Notes under the pieces: model-generated
The model's database searches: none
What the model was told of the DNA's origin: nothing
The model's input: the letters and a program-made list of their open reading frames with translations, nothing else
Position numbers and translations under genes: made by a program
In this document: positions 25,549 to 33,999 of the stretch, in pieces
Position numbering within the stretch: position 1 is the first letter of the stretch
Layout of the letters: each line of letters opens with the position of its first letter
Origin: Planctomycetota bacterium
GTDB taxonomy: Bacteria > Planctomycetota > Planctomycetia > Isosphaerales > Isosphaeraceae
Direction: 5' to 3'
DNA length: 40,567 bases
NCBI GenBank assembly: GCA_021777845.1
Contig: JAJYDB010000009.1
Location: forward strand, 1-40,567

Positions 25549-26784
25549 TCAAACCTCGCCGTCGTTTGTGAGCCCGACGCGAGCCAGTTTGCGCTTGCCG
25601 GCGCGGACGATCAGGCCGTCGACGACCGCGATCGACGCCGACGGGTCTTGGATGACTGCCCGCGCCGGGCCGATGTTGAATCCCCCCTGCTCGATCACGC
25701 GGCGCGCGTTCGACGTCGACGTTTCGAGGCCGAGCCGGACGATCAGTTTCGGCGCGGGCATACGTCCGTCGGCGTCAAGCTCGCTGCGCGCGATCGCGAC
25801 CTCCGGGATCTCGTCGGGGTCGGCACCCTGCGCGCGGCGTCGAAATTCAAGCGCGGCGGCGTCGGCCTCGGAGCCCAGACCGAGATCGCGCAGCAGGTCT
25901 TTCGCGAGCAGCTCCTTCGCGTCGCGCGGGTTCACGCCCGGTGCCAGGAGGCGGTCGATCTCATCGAGCGGGATCTCGGTGAGCAGCGTGAAATACTGCC
26001 GCAAAGGCGCGTCGGGGATACTCATCAGCTTGCCGAAGAAGTCGTTCGCGGGCAGGCCGATACCGATGTCGTTGCCGAGGCTCTTGCCCATCCGCCGGAC
26101 GCCGTCGGTGCCGACCAGAATCGGCATCGTGAGCGCGACCTGAGGCGCCTGCCCGCGCGACCGCTGTAGGTCGCGCGCGACGATCAAGCTGAAAAGCTGC
26201 TCGCTGCCGCCCAACTCGACGTCGGCCCGGATCTCGACCGAATCCCAGCCCTGCATCAAGGGGTAGAGGCACTCGTGCAGATATACCGGCTTCTCGGCGG
26301 CGAGCCGCTTCGCGAAATCATCGCGCATCGTCATCTGGGAGAGCGTCATGTGCCTCATGAGATCGAGAACGTCGAGGAACGACCACTGCGCGAACCAGTC
26401 GCCGTTGTGATGGACCTCCGCGCGGTCGAGGTCGATGATCCGGCCAACCTGCCGCAAATAGTCGACTGCGTTCGCGGCAACCTGCTCGCGGGTCAGTGTC
26501 GCACGCGTTTCGTCGCGGCCGGAAGGATCGCCGACCAGCGCGGTGTAATTGCCGATGATGATGACCGCGGTGTGACCAAGCTGCTGGAATTGTCGCAATT
26601 TCCGCAGCGGCACGGTGTGGCCGAGATGGACGTTGATGCCCGTCGGGTCGATGCCGTATTTCACGCGCAGAGGCGTCCCGGTCGCGACCGAACGCTCGAG
26701 CTTCGTCCGCAACTCGGCCTCGCCGCCGATCGCGTCGACGCCGCGCCTCAGAATTCGCAATTGCTCGTCGGCGTTAATCGTCAC
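25549..26784 (-). CDS. tyrS: Tyrosyl-tRNA synthetase
   Basis: This 411-residue enzyme charges tRNA-Tyr with tyrosine. It has the class I signature GIDPTGINVHLGHTVPLRKL (HLGH version of HIGH) near residues 44-64, a mid-region GWDSVEIRADVELGGSEQLF, and the KMSKS-type loop RRMGKSLGNDIGI. The last ~65 residues form an S4-like RNA-binding domain (SIAVVDGLIVRAGKRKLARV). I place the start at the GTG 26784; a TTG one codon upstream is also possible. A GAAAGG precedes it. The length matches the TyrZ-like group. Confidence 0.95.
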   Translation of the reverse strand: MTINADEQLRILRRGVDAIGGEAELRTKLERSVATGTPLRVKYGIDPTGINVHLGHTVPLRKLRQFQQLGHTAVIIIGNYTALVGDPSGRDETRATLTREQVAANAVDYLRQVGRIIDLDRAEVHHNGDWFAQWSFLDVLDLMRHMTLSQMTMRDDFAKRLAAEKPVYLHECLYPLMQGWDSVEIRADVELGGSEQLFSLIVARDLQRSRGQAPQVALTMPILVGTDGVRRMGKSLGNDIGIGLPANDFFGKLMSIPDAPLRQYFTLLTEIPLDEIDRLLAPGVNPRDAKELLAKDLLRDLGLGSEADAAALEFRRRAQGADPDEIPEVAIARSELDADGRMPAPKLIVRLGLETSTSNARRVIEQGGFNIGPARAVIQDPSASIAVVDGLIVRAGKRKLARVGLTNDGEV

Positions 26785-26958
26785 CAAAACAGCCTTTCTT
26801 CGAGGGTCGCCGCGGGGTTACGCACCGACGGGTTCGGTCTGGGCATGATTCTAGAGGGCGGCCGACTCGCGAGCAAGCCGGCCTGAACTTCGCCGGCGCG
26901 GTACGATCTCTGTTCGTTCCTGGTCAACGGCCCCCTACTCGTCCAAAGGACCGCGCGC

Positions 26959-28056
26959 GTGCCGCTCGCCCTCAACTCCGTCGCAGTCGTCCGCGCGCTC
27001 GGCGGCGCTTGGATCTTTAGCCTCCTGAGCGCGATGATCCTGGCCTGGGGATGGACCATTGGGCGGAAGTTCAGGGGTCGAAGACTGCTTCCGGACGGGG
27101 TTCGACCCGAAGTTCCCTGGCGATTCGGCGCGATCGTCTTAGTGTTGGTCTACTACGTTGGACTTCAAGTTGCCTTGGTCGGCACCTACGCGTCCGTGAC
27201 CCACGTGAAAAAGGGGGAGCACTTTAGTCCAAGGGAATTGATGTGCCTAACCTCGGTGATCAATGCGATTGTGATCGCGACCCTCCCTTCGATGCTGCGA
27301 AAAACCTACGGGAAGTCACCCTGGACGCTGTGGCTGCCGAGCGATCAGGCCGGCCTTGATGCCCGTCGCGGCGTGATGACGTATTTGCTGGTGACACCGG
27401 TCGTCTACGCGGTCAATATCGGGGCGCTCAAAATCTGGCCCAAGAAGGAGCACCCGATCGAGGAGATGCTCAAGGGCGGCCTCACGCCGACGACGATCTT
27501 GCTCGCGTACGTTTCGGCGACGGTGTTCGCTCCGATCGCCGAGGAGCTGCTCTTTCGCGGAGTCTTGCAGTCGTGGCTGGCGCGCGTGGCCGGGGTGTGG
27601 CCCGCGGCCGCTCCGCGGACGGCGGAGATCGTCCCGCCTCACGGTCCGCCCGAGACAAGAGATTCGCTTCTGAACGCACCCGCCGAGTCCCCGGCGAGCG
27701 ACGGACTCGCGCCCCTCGAGCAGTTTGATTTCAACACCGTCGACGACGAGCCGAACCCTTACGCGGCACCCGCGACCCCGGTGTGGCCCTCGAAGCCCGC
27801 GCCGCCCGCCGCAAACGATCTCGCCGCGATGCCGAAGCCGCTGCGTCGTGCGGTGCCGATTGTTGCCGCGGCCGTCTTGTTTGCGATCGCGCACGCGACG
27901 CAATGGCCGGACCCGGTCGGACTCTTCGTCTTTGCGGTCGGCGTCGGACTGGTGTTTCAACGCACTGGCAGTTTGGTCGGTCCGATCGTGATTCACTCCC
28001 TCTTCAACGCGACGAGCACGACGGCGCTGATCCTCGGCATCTTCGCCAAGGAATAA
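26959..28056 (+). CDS. CPBP family intramembrane metalloprotease with a long inserted linker
   Basis: This 365-residue protein has several transmembrane segments and the CPBP (CAAX protease and bacteriocin-processing) motifs: EELLFRGVLQSWLA (EExxxR), ALLFAIAHATQWPD-type His region, and PIVIHSLFNATS (HxxxN). The family cleaves peptides in the membrane. Between the first motif and the second (about residues 215-290) lies an unusually long Pro/Ala/Glu-rich insert (VWPAAAPRTAEIVPPHGP and following). The GTG start has AAAGGA at the right distance. It is divergent from tyrS and ends 16 bases from the convergent mtdB gene. The substrate is unknown. Confidence 0.82.
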   Translation: MPLALNSVAVVRALGGAWIFSLLSAMILAWGWTIGRKFRGRRLLPDGVRPEVPWRFGAIVLVLVYYVGLQVALVGTYASVTHVKKGEHFSPRELMCLTSVINAIVIATLPSMLRKTYGKSPWTLWLPSDQAGLDARRGVMTYLLVTPVVYAVNIGALKIWPKKEHPIEEMLKGGLTPTTILLAYVSATVFAPIAEELLFRGVLQSWLARVAGVWPAAAPRTAEIVPPHGPPETRDSLLNAPAESPASDGLAPLEQFDFNTVDDEPNPYAAPATPVWPSKPAPPAANDLAAMPKPLRRAVPIVAAAVLFAIAHATQWPDPVGLFVFAVGVGLVFQRTGSLVGPIVIHSLFNATSTTALILGIFAKE

Positions 28057-28072
28057 GTGTGCGGCGACGTCG

Positions 28073-28963
28073 TCAACGATCAAGACCGAGCTCGCGTCCG
28101 ATTGCGAGGGCTTCGGCGGCGTCGATTACGCGGTCGTTAGACTCGAAGATTTTGCGCACGGCGGCCTTATGGATCTTCATTTTGATCCCGCCGACGCCGA
28201 GCGCTCCCCAGCAAACTGTGCCGTCGCGTTCGACGCCGCGGTCGTGGACCTCGATCCATTCCACGCCGAGCGGCGGGACGGCGTTGAGGTCAAGCACGAC
28301 ACGAGCCGAGGCGAGTCGATCCCGAATCGACAGAGGCAAGAGAGTCGCGCCCGCGGCCCCCGCGGCAACGACGATCGCCGCGCCGTCCAAACCGGAGGCG
28401 AGCAAGTCGACGCTCGAAGTCTCGAAGGCTTCGATGTCCCCGGGTGTCTCGATCCCGGCGAGCAGCGTTTCGGCTAGAGCCGCGGCGCGGTCCAGTCGCC
28501 GTGAGCCAAGCCGCACGCTCGCCCCCAGACCAAGCAAGAGGCTCGCGACGCGACGTCCCACCGGGCCCGTCGCGCCCAAGACCGCCGCGCGTGTGCCGTC
28601 GAGTGTCCCGCCGACACTTCGGAGCGCCGCCAACACGGCAGCCGCCGCCGTCGTGTTCGCACCGCTCGGGTCGAGCAGAACCGAAACGCGGAACGGACCG
28701 AAAAACGTCGCGACGACGGCATCCTTCAGACGTTCCGCGGCGTCAACGTCCGACCCGCCGATAAAAACGGCCGTGCGACGCAGCTCGGCGGGTCCGCGCG
28801 TGAACAGCGCACCGTGCACGAGCGCCGTCGCCTCGGCGGGTACGACGCCCCCGTGCGCGAGCAGATGGTCCACCCCGGCGTCGATCGCGACCACGGAGTC
28901 GAACACGCTCGGACGGGGATCGACGTCAAGGTGCAACAGGATGGCGGGCTTTTCGTCGGCCAT
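28073..28963 (-). CDS. mtdB: Methylene-tetrahydromethanopterin dehydrogenase
   Basis: This 296-residue protein oxidises methylene-H4MPT to methenyl-H4MPT with NAD(P), a step in formaldehyde oxidation. The N-terminal domain has LLHLDVDPRPSVFDSVVAID and VHGALFTRGP. The segment FGPFRVSVLLDPSGANTTAA is characteristic of the MtdA/MtdB group, and GTRAAVLGATGPVGRRVASL is the nucleotide-binding Rossmann fold. The fae gene ends three bases upstream of its ATG on the same strand, so they form an operon and H4MPT rather than folate is the likely carrier. MtdA and MtdB cannot be separated with certainty here. Confidence 0.88.
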   Translation of the reverse strand: MADEKPAILLHLDVDPRPSVFDSVVAIDAGVDHLLAHGGVVPAEATALVHGALFTRGPAELRRTAVFIGGSDVDAAERLKDAVVATFFGPFRVSVLLDPSGANTTAAAAVLAALRSVGGTLDGTRAAVLGATGPVGRRVASLLLGLGASVRLGSRRLDRAAALAETLLAGIETPGDIEAFETSSVDLLASGLDGAAIVVAAGAAGATLLPLSIRDRLASARVVLDLNAVPPLGVEWIEVHDRGVERDGTVCWGALGVGGIKMKIHKAAVRKIFESNDRVIDAAEALAIGRELGLDR

Positions 28964-28966
28964 CGC

Positions 28967-29473
28967 TCAGCCCGCGAACGGGTGCTTCGCGGTGTCTTTG
29001 CCCTTCACCACCTCGGCGGGCGTCGGGAAGCCCTTCATCGCGCATTCGATCGCCAACTTGGTGGCTTTGTGGTTGAACTCGAGGATTTTCGCGTTGTCCT
29101 CGGCGGCGGGATGAATGAACACTCCGCAAACAATGACGATGTCTTCGGCAATTGCGGCCGGAATCGTCCCCTCGGCGAGGCAGTCGGCAACGGCCTTCGC
29201 AACGGCGTACTGTGCCGGTCCAAACATCTGGACCGCCTGCTTCATGCCCTTGATCGTCACTTTCGTGATCATCACCGTGGCGGGCTTCACGGCCAGGTTC
29301 GGCTCCAGCACCGCGAGCAGGTTCGTGTGACCCGCCGACTGATTCGCGAGCGCGTTCGCGAACGCGACGCCCACCGGACCCGTCTTCAGGCCGATCAGGA
29401 GGTCGATATGCGCGATCTCGTTCCCCTCGCCGACCAGCCCCTCGCCCACACGCATCGTCAAATCGGAACTCAT
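28967..29473 (-). CDS. fae: Formaldehyde-activating enzyme
   Basis: This 168-residue cytoplasmic enzyme joins formaldehyde to tetrahydromethanopterin. The protein has the family signature VGEGLVGEGNEIAHIDLLIG, with the conserved His in AHID, then GHTNLLAVLEPNLAVKPATV, KQAVQMFGPAQYAVAKAVAD and VIVCGVFIHPAAEDNAKI. The length matches the family. GGGGAG precedes the ATG. It overlaps no other gene and leads the mtdB gene by three bases. Together they indicate a H4MPT-dependent C1 route, either for formaldehyde detoxification or energy. Confidence 0.95.
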   Translation of the reverse strand: MSSDLTMRVGEGLVGEGNEIAHIDLLIGLKTGPVGVAFANALANQSAGHTNLLAVLEPNLAVKPATVMITKVTIKGMKQAVQMFGPAQYAVAKAVADCLAEGTIPAAIAEDIVIVCGVFIHPAAEDNAKILEFNHKATKLAIECAMKGFPTPAEVVKGKDTAKHPFAG

Positions 29474-29830
29474 GAGTCGTTGCTCCCCGGACTGATTGAA
29501 TCAAACTCGAACGCATCGCGACGTTCGACGCGGACAGCCGCGTCCGCAGCACGCGATGTCGCCCGTGCGAAGTCGGCATCATAGGATAGATCGGCGCGCG
29601 ACCGCAAGAGCCGGACGCCGGCCGCCGCGATCCAAGTCGTACGACCTCACACCCGCGCAATGTTTGACATTTGAAAAAAAAGAGTTGTCCCGGCCGGTCC
29701 GCGTTGCTTCAATAGGCACGTAGTCGTTATGAAGTGGTTCGGAGTTCCGCCCCGCCGGCCCACACGGTGGTCGCAAGTACGCGACTCGGGCCGCGATTGC
29801 ATTCCATTCACGACAAGGAGTTCGACGACG
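29474..29830. promoter_or_regulatory. Divergent intergenic region between fae and the DUF6370-like gene
   Basis: About 357 bases with no gene separate the fae start and the plus-strand gene at 29831. Promoters for both are expected here. A TTGACA at 29664-29669 is present but no matching -10 box is at the right spacing, so I do not assign a promoter. Confidence 0.5.
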
Positions 29831-30166
29831 ATGCGCAAGCTGTATTCGTTGCTGGCAGTTGCGGTGGCCTTCTCGGGCCTCGCGATCCTGAAGGCGGCCG
29901 AGGAGAAGACGATCACCGGCATGGCTCAGTGCGCCAAGTGCGCGCTCAAGGAATCGAAGTCTTGCCAGGACGTGGTCGTGACCAAGGAGGGCGGCAAAGA
30001 AGTCAAGTACTACCTGACCGGCGAGGTTGCCAAGAAAGAGCACCGCGCGAAGGGCTTTTGCACCGCCGCCAAGGGCGACGGGCCGACCGTCAAGGTCACA
30101 GGCGAGGTCTCCGAGAAAGGCGGCAAAATGATGCTCAAGGCCTCGAAGATCGAAGCCGTCGAATAA
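29831..30166 (+). CDS. Secreted small protein resembling DUF6370
   Basis: This 111-residue protein has a signal peptide (LYSLLAVAVAFSGLAILKAA) and a compact domain with two Cys pairs: ITGMAQCAKCALKESKSCQD (about residues 28-47) and GFCTAAKGDGPTVKVTGEVS. The pattern matches the DUF6370 group of secreted planctomycete proteins of unknown function, a tentative recall. The CxxC and later Cys suggest metal or disulfide binding. AAGGAG lies about 11 bases before the ATG. A strong terminator follows 31 bases after the stop. Confidence 0.75.
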   Translation: MRKLYSLLAVAVAFSGLAILKAAEEKTITGMAQCAKCALKESKSCQDVVVTKEGGKEVKYYLTGEVAKKEHRAKGFCTAAKGDGPTVKVTGEVSEKGGKMMLKASKIEAVE

Positions 30167-30197
30167 GCGATCATCCCGCAGAAACTCGAATACTCGT

Positions 30198-30237
30198 CCG
30201 CCCGTCGACCACCAAGCGTCGTCGGGCGGCGTTTTTT
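30198..30237 (+). terminator. Rho-independent terminator
   Basis: A 12-base stem with one mismatch (CCGCCCGTCGAC at 30198-30209 with GTCGTCGGGCGG at 30218-30229), an 8-base loop and then CG followed by six T form a classic terminator after the DUF6370-like gene. It lies before the ATP-grasp gene. Confidence 0.88.
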
Positions 30238-30264
30238 CGTAGACCTGATTCCGGGACGAGCCTC

Positions 30265-31392
30265 TTGAATCCGCCCGTCTGGATCGTCGGCGCAAGCACG
30301 CGAGCCGCGGCCTTTTCCGCGTTGCGTGCCGGACTTTCGCCGCGCTGTGCGGATCTGTTCGCCGACCTTGATCTTGAGTCCGCCGCGATTGCGGTACGCG
30401 TCGACATTCACAATTATCCTTCGCGACTGCGCTCACTTGAGCGAGTTCAGCCGGCTGCTCCCTTCCTCTATACCGGCGGGCTTGAAAACGAACCCGACCT
30501 GATCGACGACCTCGCGAGTTGTCGCGAGCTCTGGGGTAATCCAGGGAACGTATTGCACGCCGCACGCGACCCGAGTCGCGTTGCCGAAGTTGCTCGCTCC
30601 AACGGCTTTCCCGTACCGAAGCTTGCGTTCGATGCGCGCGGACTGCCGCGCGACGGCTCGTGGCTGCGAAAACCGCGACGCTCGTCGGGTGGCGTGGAGC
30701 TCACACCTTTGGTAGATCAAGACGAGCCGAACCAGGACGGCTCGATCTTCTTCCAGGAGCGTGTCCCAGGGTTGGACGCCTCGGCGATTTTTCTCGGCGA
30801 CGGCGGCAGCGCCCGACTCGTGGCTGTCACGCGCCAACTACTTGGCCGCCCCGGCGCTCCCTTTGCTTACGTTGGAAATGTCGGTCCTTGGCCGGTCTCG
30901 GATACGACGCGACGGTGGGTCGAGCGTCTGGGCGGAGCGGTCGCGCGCGGGTTCGGTCTACGCGGACTCTTCGGGATCGACTTCAAGCTCAGCGACGGCG
31001 TTCCCTGGCTGATCGAGGTCAACCCGCGTTACACGGCCTCGGTCGAGGTGATCGAGCACGCGCTCGGCATCAGCCTTCTGGCCGATCACGCGCGAGTTTT
31101 CGACTCAGGGGCGTCGATCAGAATTTGCGAGCCTCGCGTACAGCCGAGTTTCGTGGGCAAACGCGTGCTCTTCGCGCGCCGATCACTCATCGCGCCGGAT
31201 TTGTCGGGATTCGTAACAAACTGCCCCGAGAGGCTTCCCACTATCGCCGACATTCCGCAGCCCGGCTTGAGCATCCGGCCCGGCGACCCCATCTTGACGG
31301 TCTTCGCCGACGGCTTCACGATCGAGGAGTGCGAGTCGAAGCTCGCACGCTCAGCGGCGTTTTGGGACGACCGCCTGCACGTCCAAACCTGA
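30265..31392 (+). CDS. ATP-grasp domain protein, similar to those in H4MPT gene clusters
   Basis: This 375-residue protein has an N-terminal pre-ATP-grasp Rossmann part (PPVWIVGASTRAAAFSALRA) and an ATP-grasp core with RKPRRSSGGVELTPL, SIFFQERVPGLDASAIFLGD, GLFGIDFKLSDGVPWLIEVN and the metal-binding EVNPRYTASVEVI. ATP-grasp proteins of this shape occur in the C1/methanopterin gene clusters of methylotrophs and planctomycetes, and fae/mtdB lie about 1.3 kb away on the other strand. The likely reaction is ligation of a carboxylate to an amine. The start is a TTG at 30265; no ATG is available near the conserved N-terminus. The exact role is an inference. Confidence 0.8.
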   Translation: MNPPVWIVGASTRAAAFSALRAGLSPRCADLFADLDLESAAIAVRVDIHNYPSRLRSLERVQPAAPFLYTGGLENEPDLIDDLASCRELWGNPGNVLHAARDPSRVAEVARSNGFPVPKLAFDARGLPRDGSWLRKPRRSSGGVELTPLVDQDEPNQDGSIFFQERVPGLDASAIFLGDGGSARLVAVTRQLLGRPGAPFAYVGNVGPWPVSDTTRRWVERLGGAVARGFGLRGLFGIDFKLSDGVPWLIEVNPRYTASVEVIEHALGISLLADHARVFDSGASIRICEPRVQPSFVGKRVLFARRSLIAPDLSGFVTNCPERLPTIADIPQPGLSIRPGDPILTVFADGFTIEECESKLARSAAFWDDRLHVQT

Positions 31393-31431
31393 CACGCCCG
31401 CGCCGAGTCGGCGAGAAGGCATACGAGCGTC

Positions 31432-32061
31432 GTGGACATTTTCTCCTGGCTGATCTGGCTCGACCCTCTCTTCCTCGGCTTGCTCGCTCCGGGATTGGCA
31501 ACCGCGCTCTGGGCGCGCCGCGCGCAACGTCGCGTTCGGTATTCCTTCAAGTCGGATCGCACGCAGAGCGGCCCGACCGTCTCGGAATTCCTCGAGAGCG
31601 CAAGCGCCGCGTTCGCGCCTCCCGCGCAGCCCCTGAATGCTGAGCGGGTCCGCTTGGATCTCCCTCGCGATATTCTCGAGAGTCGAGCACCCGAGGCGTT
31701 CGCGCTCGCGACTTTCGCTCTCGCGCGCCGCTTGCAACACAACGAGCGGCCGCGAATGAGTGCGCTGCGCGACTTTGTCGCCGACGGCGCGGGCGTCGGT
31801 GCGATCGCCTGGGTGGTTGTTCTTGTGTCGGGATGGACGTTCGGAATACCGTCCTTGCTGATCGTCGCCGCGCTGCTCCTGGACGCGAACGTCGCGGCTC
31901 AAGCCGCTTTTTTGCCGCTCGGACACACCGCGGCTCGAGGGGGACGACTCCTGCCGGCGGCGGTCGGGCCGCGAGACGAGGCCTGGCAAACACGAGCACA
32001 CGCCGCTCTGAACGCGTCTGTTTGGAGCGACGTTGCGCGCACGCTCTCGATCTGGTCGTGA
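31432..32061 (+). CDS. Membrane protein resembling YugP zinc metallopeptidase without the active site
   Basis: This 209-residue protein has an N-terminal hydrophobic segment (DIFSWLIWLDPLFLGLLAPG) and a later hydrophobic stretch (ALRDFVADGAGVGAIAWVVV, then SLLIVAALLLDANVAAQAAF). The order of segments and short similarities (LLAPGLATALWARRAQRRVR, then LTG-like SGPTVSEFLESAS) recall YugP. The HExxH zinc motif expected where FALATFALARRLQHN stands is missing. The GTG start at 31432 has GAGAAGG about 12 bases upstream. It follows the ATP-grasp gene by 39 bases, so the two may be cotranscribed. The relation to YugP is tentative. Confidence 0.5.
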   Translation: MDIFSWLIWLDPLFLGLLAPGLATALWARRAQRRVRYSFKSDRTQSGPTVSEFLESASAAFAPPAQPLNAERVRLDLPRDILESRAPEAFALATFALARRLQHNERPRMSALRDFVADGAGVGAIAWVVVLVSGWTFGIPSLLIVAALLLDANVAAQAAFLPLGHTAARGGRLLPAAVGPRDEAWQTRAHAALNASVWSDVARTLSIWS

Positions 32062-32065
32062 CGGA

Positions 32066-33937
32066 TCACAACGTCTTGAGATACTCCACAAGGTCGTCGA
32101 GCTCGGCGGCGCTCAACGCCCCCTGCCCGGTGACGTCCTCGGGGTTGTGCGCTCCGGTGAGCACGTCTTTCAGCGTCGCGGCGCGACCGTCGTGCAGGTA
32201 GGGATCTTTGTCGTAGACGCCGCGCAGCGAAGGCGCGTTAAATCCGTGATAGACCTCGCCGGGCTCATGCAAGCCAACCTCGTGAATCTTGCCGTCGGTG
32301 AGCTCGGCCCCCGCGTGGCAGACGTTACATGCCGCCTTGGTCGAGCGGTAGACCTCGCGTCCGCGCGCGGCGGCGGCGGAAAGCGAGCCGTCGGCCGCTC
32401 GGTACGGGTTGCGCGGGAAGTCAAGCGTCGCCAGATACGCAATGATCGCCCGCACGTCGTCATCGCTCGGACGTCGACCTTGCATGCTCTTCGTGAAAGA
32501 TTCGACCATCGCCTGGTCGAGATTCGTTTGCCAACCGTGCCAGGTCCACGGGCCGGTTTTCGCGACTCGGCGCAGCGTCGGCACTTTTTTGCGGCTGCGT
32601 GCGTGATTCGTACTGAGGTCTTGCCAGCCGTCGTTAAGGGTGTCGAAATCTTGGCCGTTCGTGTGGCCGTCGCTGTGGCAGGTGTTGCAACTATACCACT
32701 GGTTCAGCGACCGACTCGCGTCATGAAAGAGCATTTCCCCGCGACGCACCTGCGAGAGTTCGCTCGGACCGCCGAGCGCTATCGTGCGCGCCAAACGCCC
32801 GGATTCGGCATCGACAACCTGCACGGCGTCGGCGAGGTAGTTCGCGACGTACAGCGTCTTCCCGTCCGGGGCGAACGCCAGCTCGGTCGGACGTCCGCCG
32901 AGCGCAACGCGTCGGAATCGATCAGGATCGCGCACGAGGTCGTTGGCCATCAAGTCGCGCGAGCCTTTCTCGCGCCACGGCAACTCGCTCATGTCCGTGC
33001 GAAAAATCATCAATTCGTGCGTCCCGCCGCACGCGACGGCGAGGATATTGCCGCCGGCCCCGATCGCCAGTCCGTGGACGTCGCTCGCCGCCATGCCGTG
33101 CGGGTCGAGCGAGAGCGTCTCATACGGCCTCGAACCGTCGAGCGCGATACGCGTGACGCGCTGACCGAGCACCCAACCCAAGTCGATGTTTTGCCGCGTC
33201 GTCGCGAAGCCTCGGTTCTTCATGTTCGCGACGTAACCGGTCTTGCCGTCCGGGCTGAACGCCACCTGACGCAGGTTGTCGCCGTCCATCGGCAACGTCC
33301 GCTCAACCCGCCACGCCTTGAGGTCGATCACGCTCAAATCCTTCGAGCGCGCGTTGCCGACCAGAAGTCGCGACTCGTCGGGTGCCGTCGCAACGCCGCG
33401 CGGCTCGCGTCCCACGCTTAGCCTGCCGCTCACCTTGGCCGCGTCGAGGTCGATCCGCACAATCTCGTTCGCGACCCCGACCGCGACGTACGCAACCTTG
33501 CCGTCGCGAGTGATCGCGACGCCGCGCGGCTCCGGCCCCACCTCGACGCGGCCGCTCACTTTGAGCCGATCACCCTCGATCGCAAGCACCGCGACGTTGT
33601 AACCGTACCAGTGCGCGACGATCGCGCGCCGGCCGTCGGCCGAGATTGCTACCCCCGCGGGCTTCTCGCCGGTCTTGATTTCGTCAAGCACGCGACCTGT
33701 GCCGGTGTCGACGAGCGAGACCGAGTCCGACGTCTGATTCGCGGTCATCAGCCGCGTGCCGTCCTTCGAGAGCGCGAGGGCAATCGGCGAACGGTGCGGC
33801 TCCGCGTGCCCCGCGGGCCCCGCGGCGACCACCGGCGAGCGATCTCGCCCCGGCCAGACCATCGCGGCGACGAGCACCGCGCAAATCGCCGACGCGGCGC
33901 CCCACGCCGCACGTCGAATTCGCGAATCTTCACGCAT
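32066..33937 (-). CDS. YVTN beta-propeller fused to di-haem cytochrome c peroxidase-like domain
   Basis: This 623-residue protein starts with a basic N-terminus and a transmembrane or signal segment (AWGAASAICAVLVAAMVWPG). The next ~375 residues are YVTN-type propeller repeats, such as VSLVDTGTGRVLDEIKTGEK and GRPTELAFAPDGKTLYVANY. The C-terminal part has two haem c motifs, CNTCH (about 417-421) and CNVCH (about 537-541), with the spacing of MauG/cytochrome c peroxidases. The ATG at 33937 has GGAG at good spacing. It converges with the YugP-like gene, four bases apart. Such fusions are common in planctomycetes and are presumed periplasmic oxidoreductases; the substrate is unknown. Confidence 0.87.
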   Translation of the reverse strand: MREDSRIRRAAWGAASAICAVLVAAMVWPGRDRSPVVAAGPAGHAEPHRSPIALALSKDGTRLMTANQTSDSVSLVDTGTGRVLDEIKTGEKPAGVAISADGRRAIVAHWYGYNVAVLAIEGDRLKVSGRVEVGPEPRGVAITRDGKVAYVAVGVANEIVRIDLDAAKVSGRLSVGREPRGVATAPDESRLLVGNARSKDLSVIDLKAWRVERTLPMDGDNLRQVAFSPDGKTGYVANMKNRGFATTRQNIDLGWVLGQRVTRIALDGSRPYETLSLDPHGMAASDVHGLAIGAGGNILAVACGGTHELMIFRTDMSELPWREKGSRDLMANDLVRDPDRFRRVALGGRPTELAFAPDGKTLYVANYLADAVQVVDAESGRLARTIALGGPSELSQVRRGEMLFHDASRSLNQWYSCNTCHSDGHTNGQDFDTLNDGWQDLSTNHARSRKKVPTLRRVAKTGPWTWHGWQTNLDQAMVESFTKSMQGRRPSDDDVRAIIAYLATLDFPRNPYRAADGSLSAAAARGREVYRSTKAACNVCHAGAELTDGKIHEVGLHEPGEVYHGFNAPSLRGVYDKDPYLHDGRAATLKDVLTGAHNPEDVTGQGALSAAELDDLVEYLKTL

Positions 33938-33999
33938 AAATCGACTCCACACATCCTCGGGGCATGCTGCGGCGGAAGGAAGGCGGCGAGGCAACACGA

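Noticed and set aside
29664-29669. TTGACA promoter-like -35 box upstream of the DUF6370-like gene
   Set aside because: No -10-like hexamer at 16-18 bases downstream; the region there is GC-rich.
29734-30264. Upstream extension of the ATP-grasp reading frame
   Set aside because: It runs through the DUF6370-like gene in another frame and across a strong terminator; the conserved protein starts near 30265.
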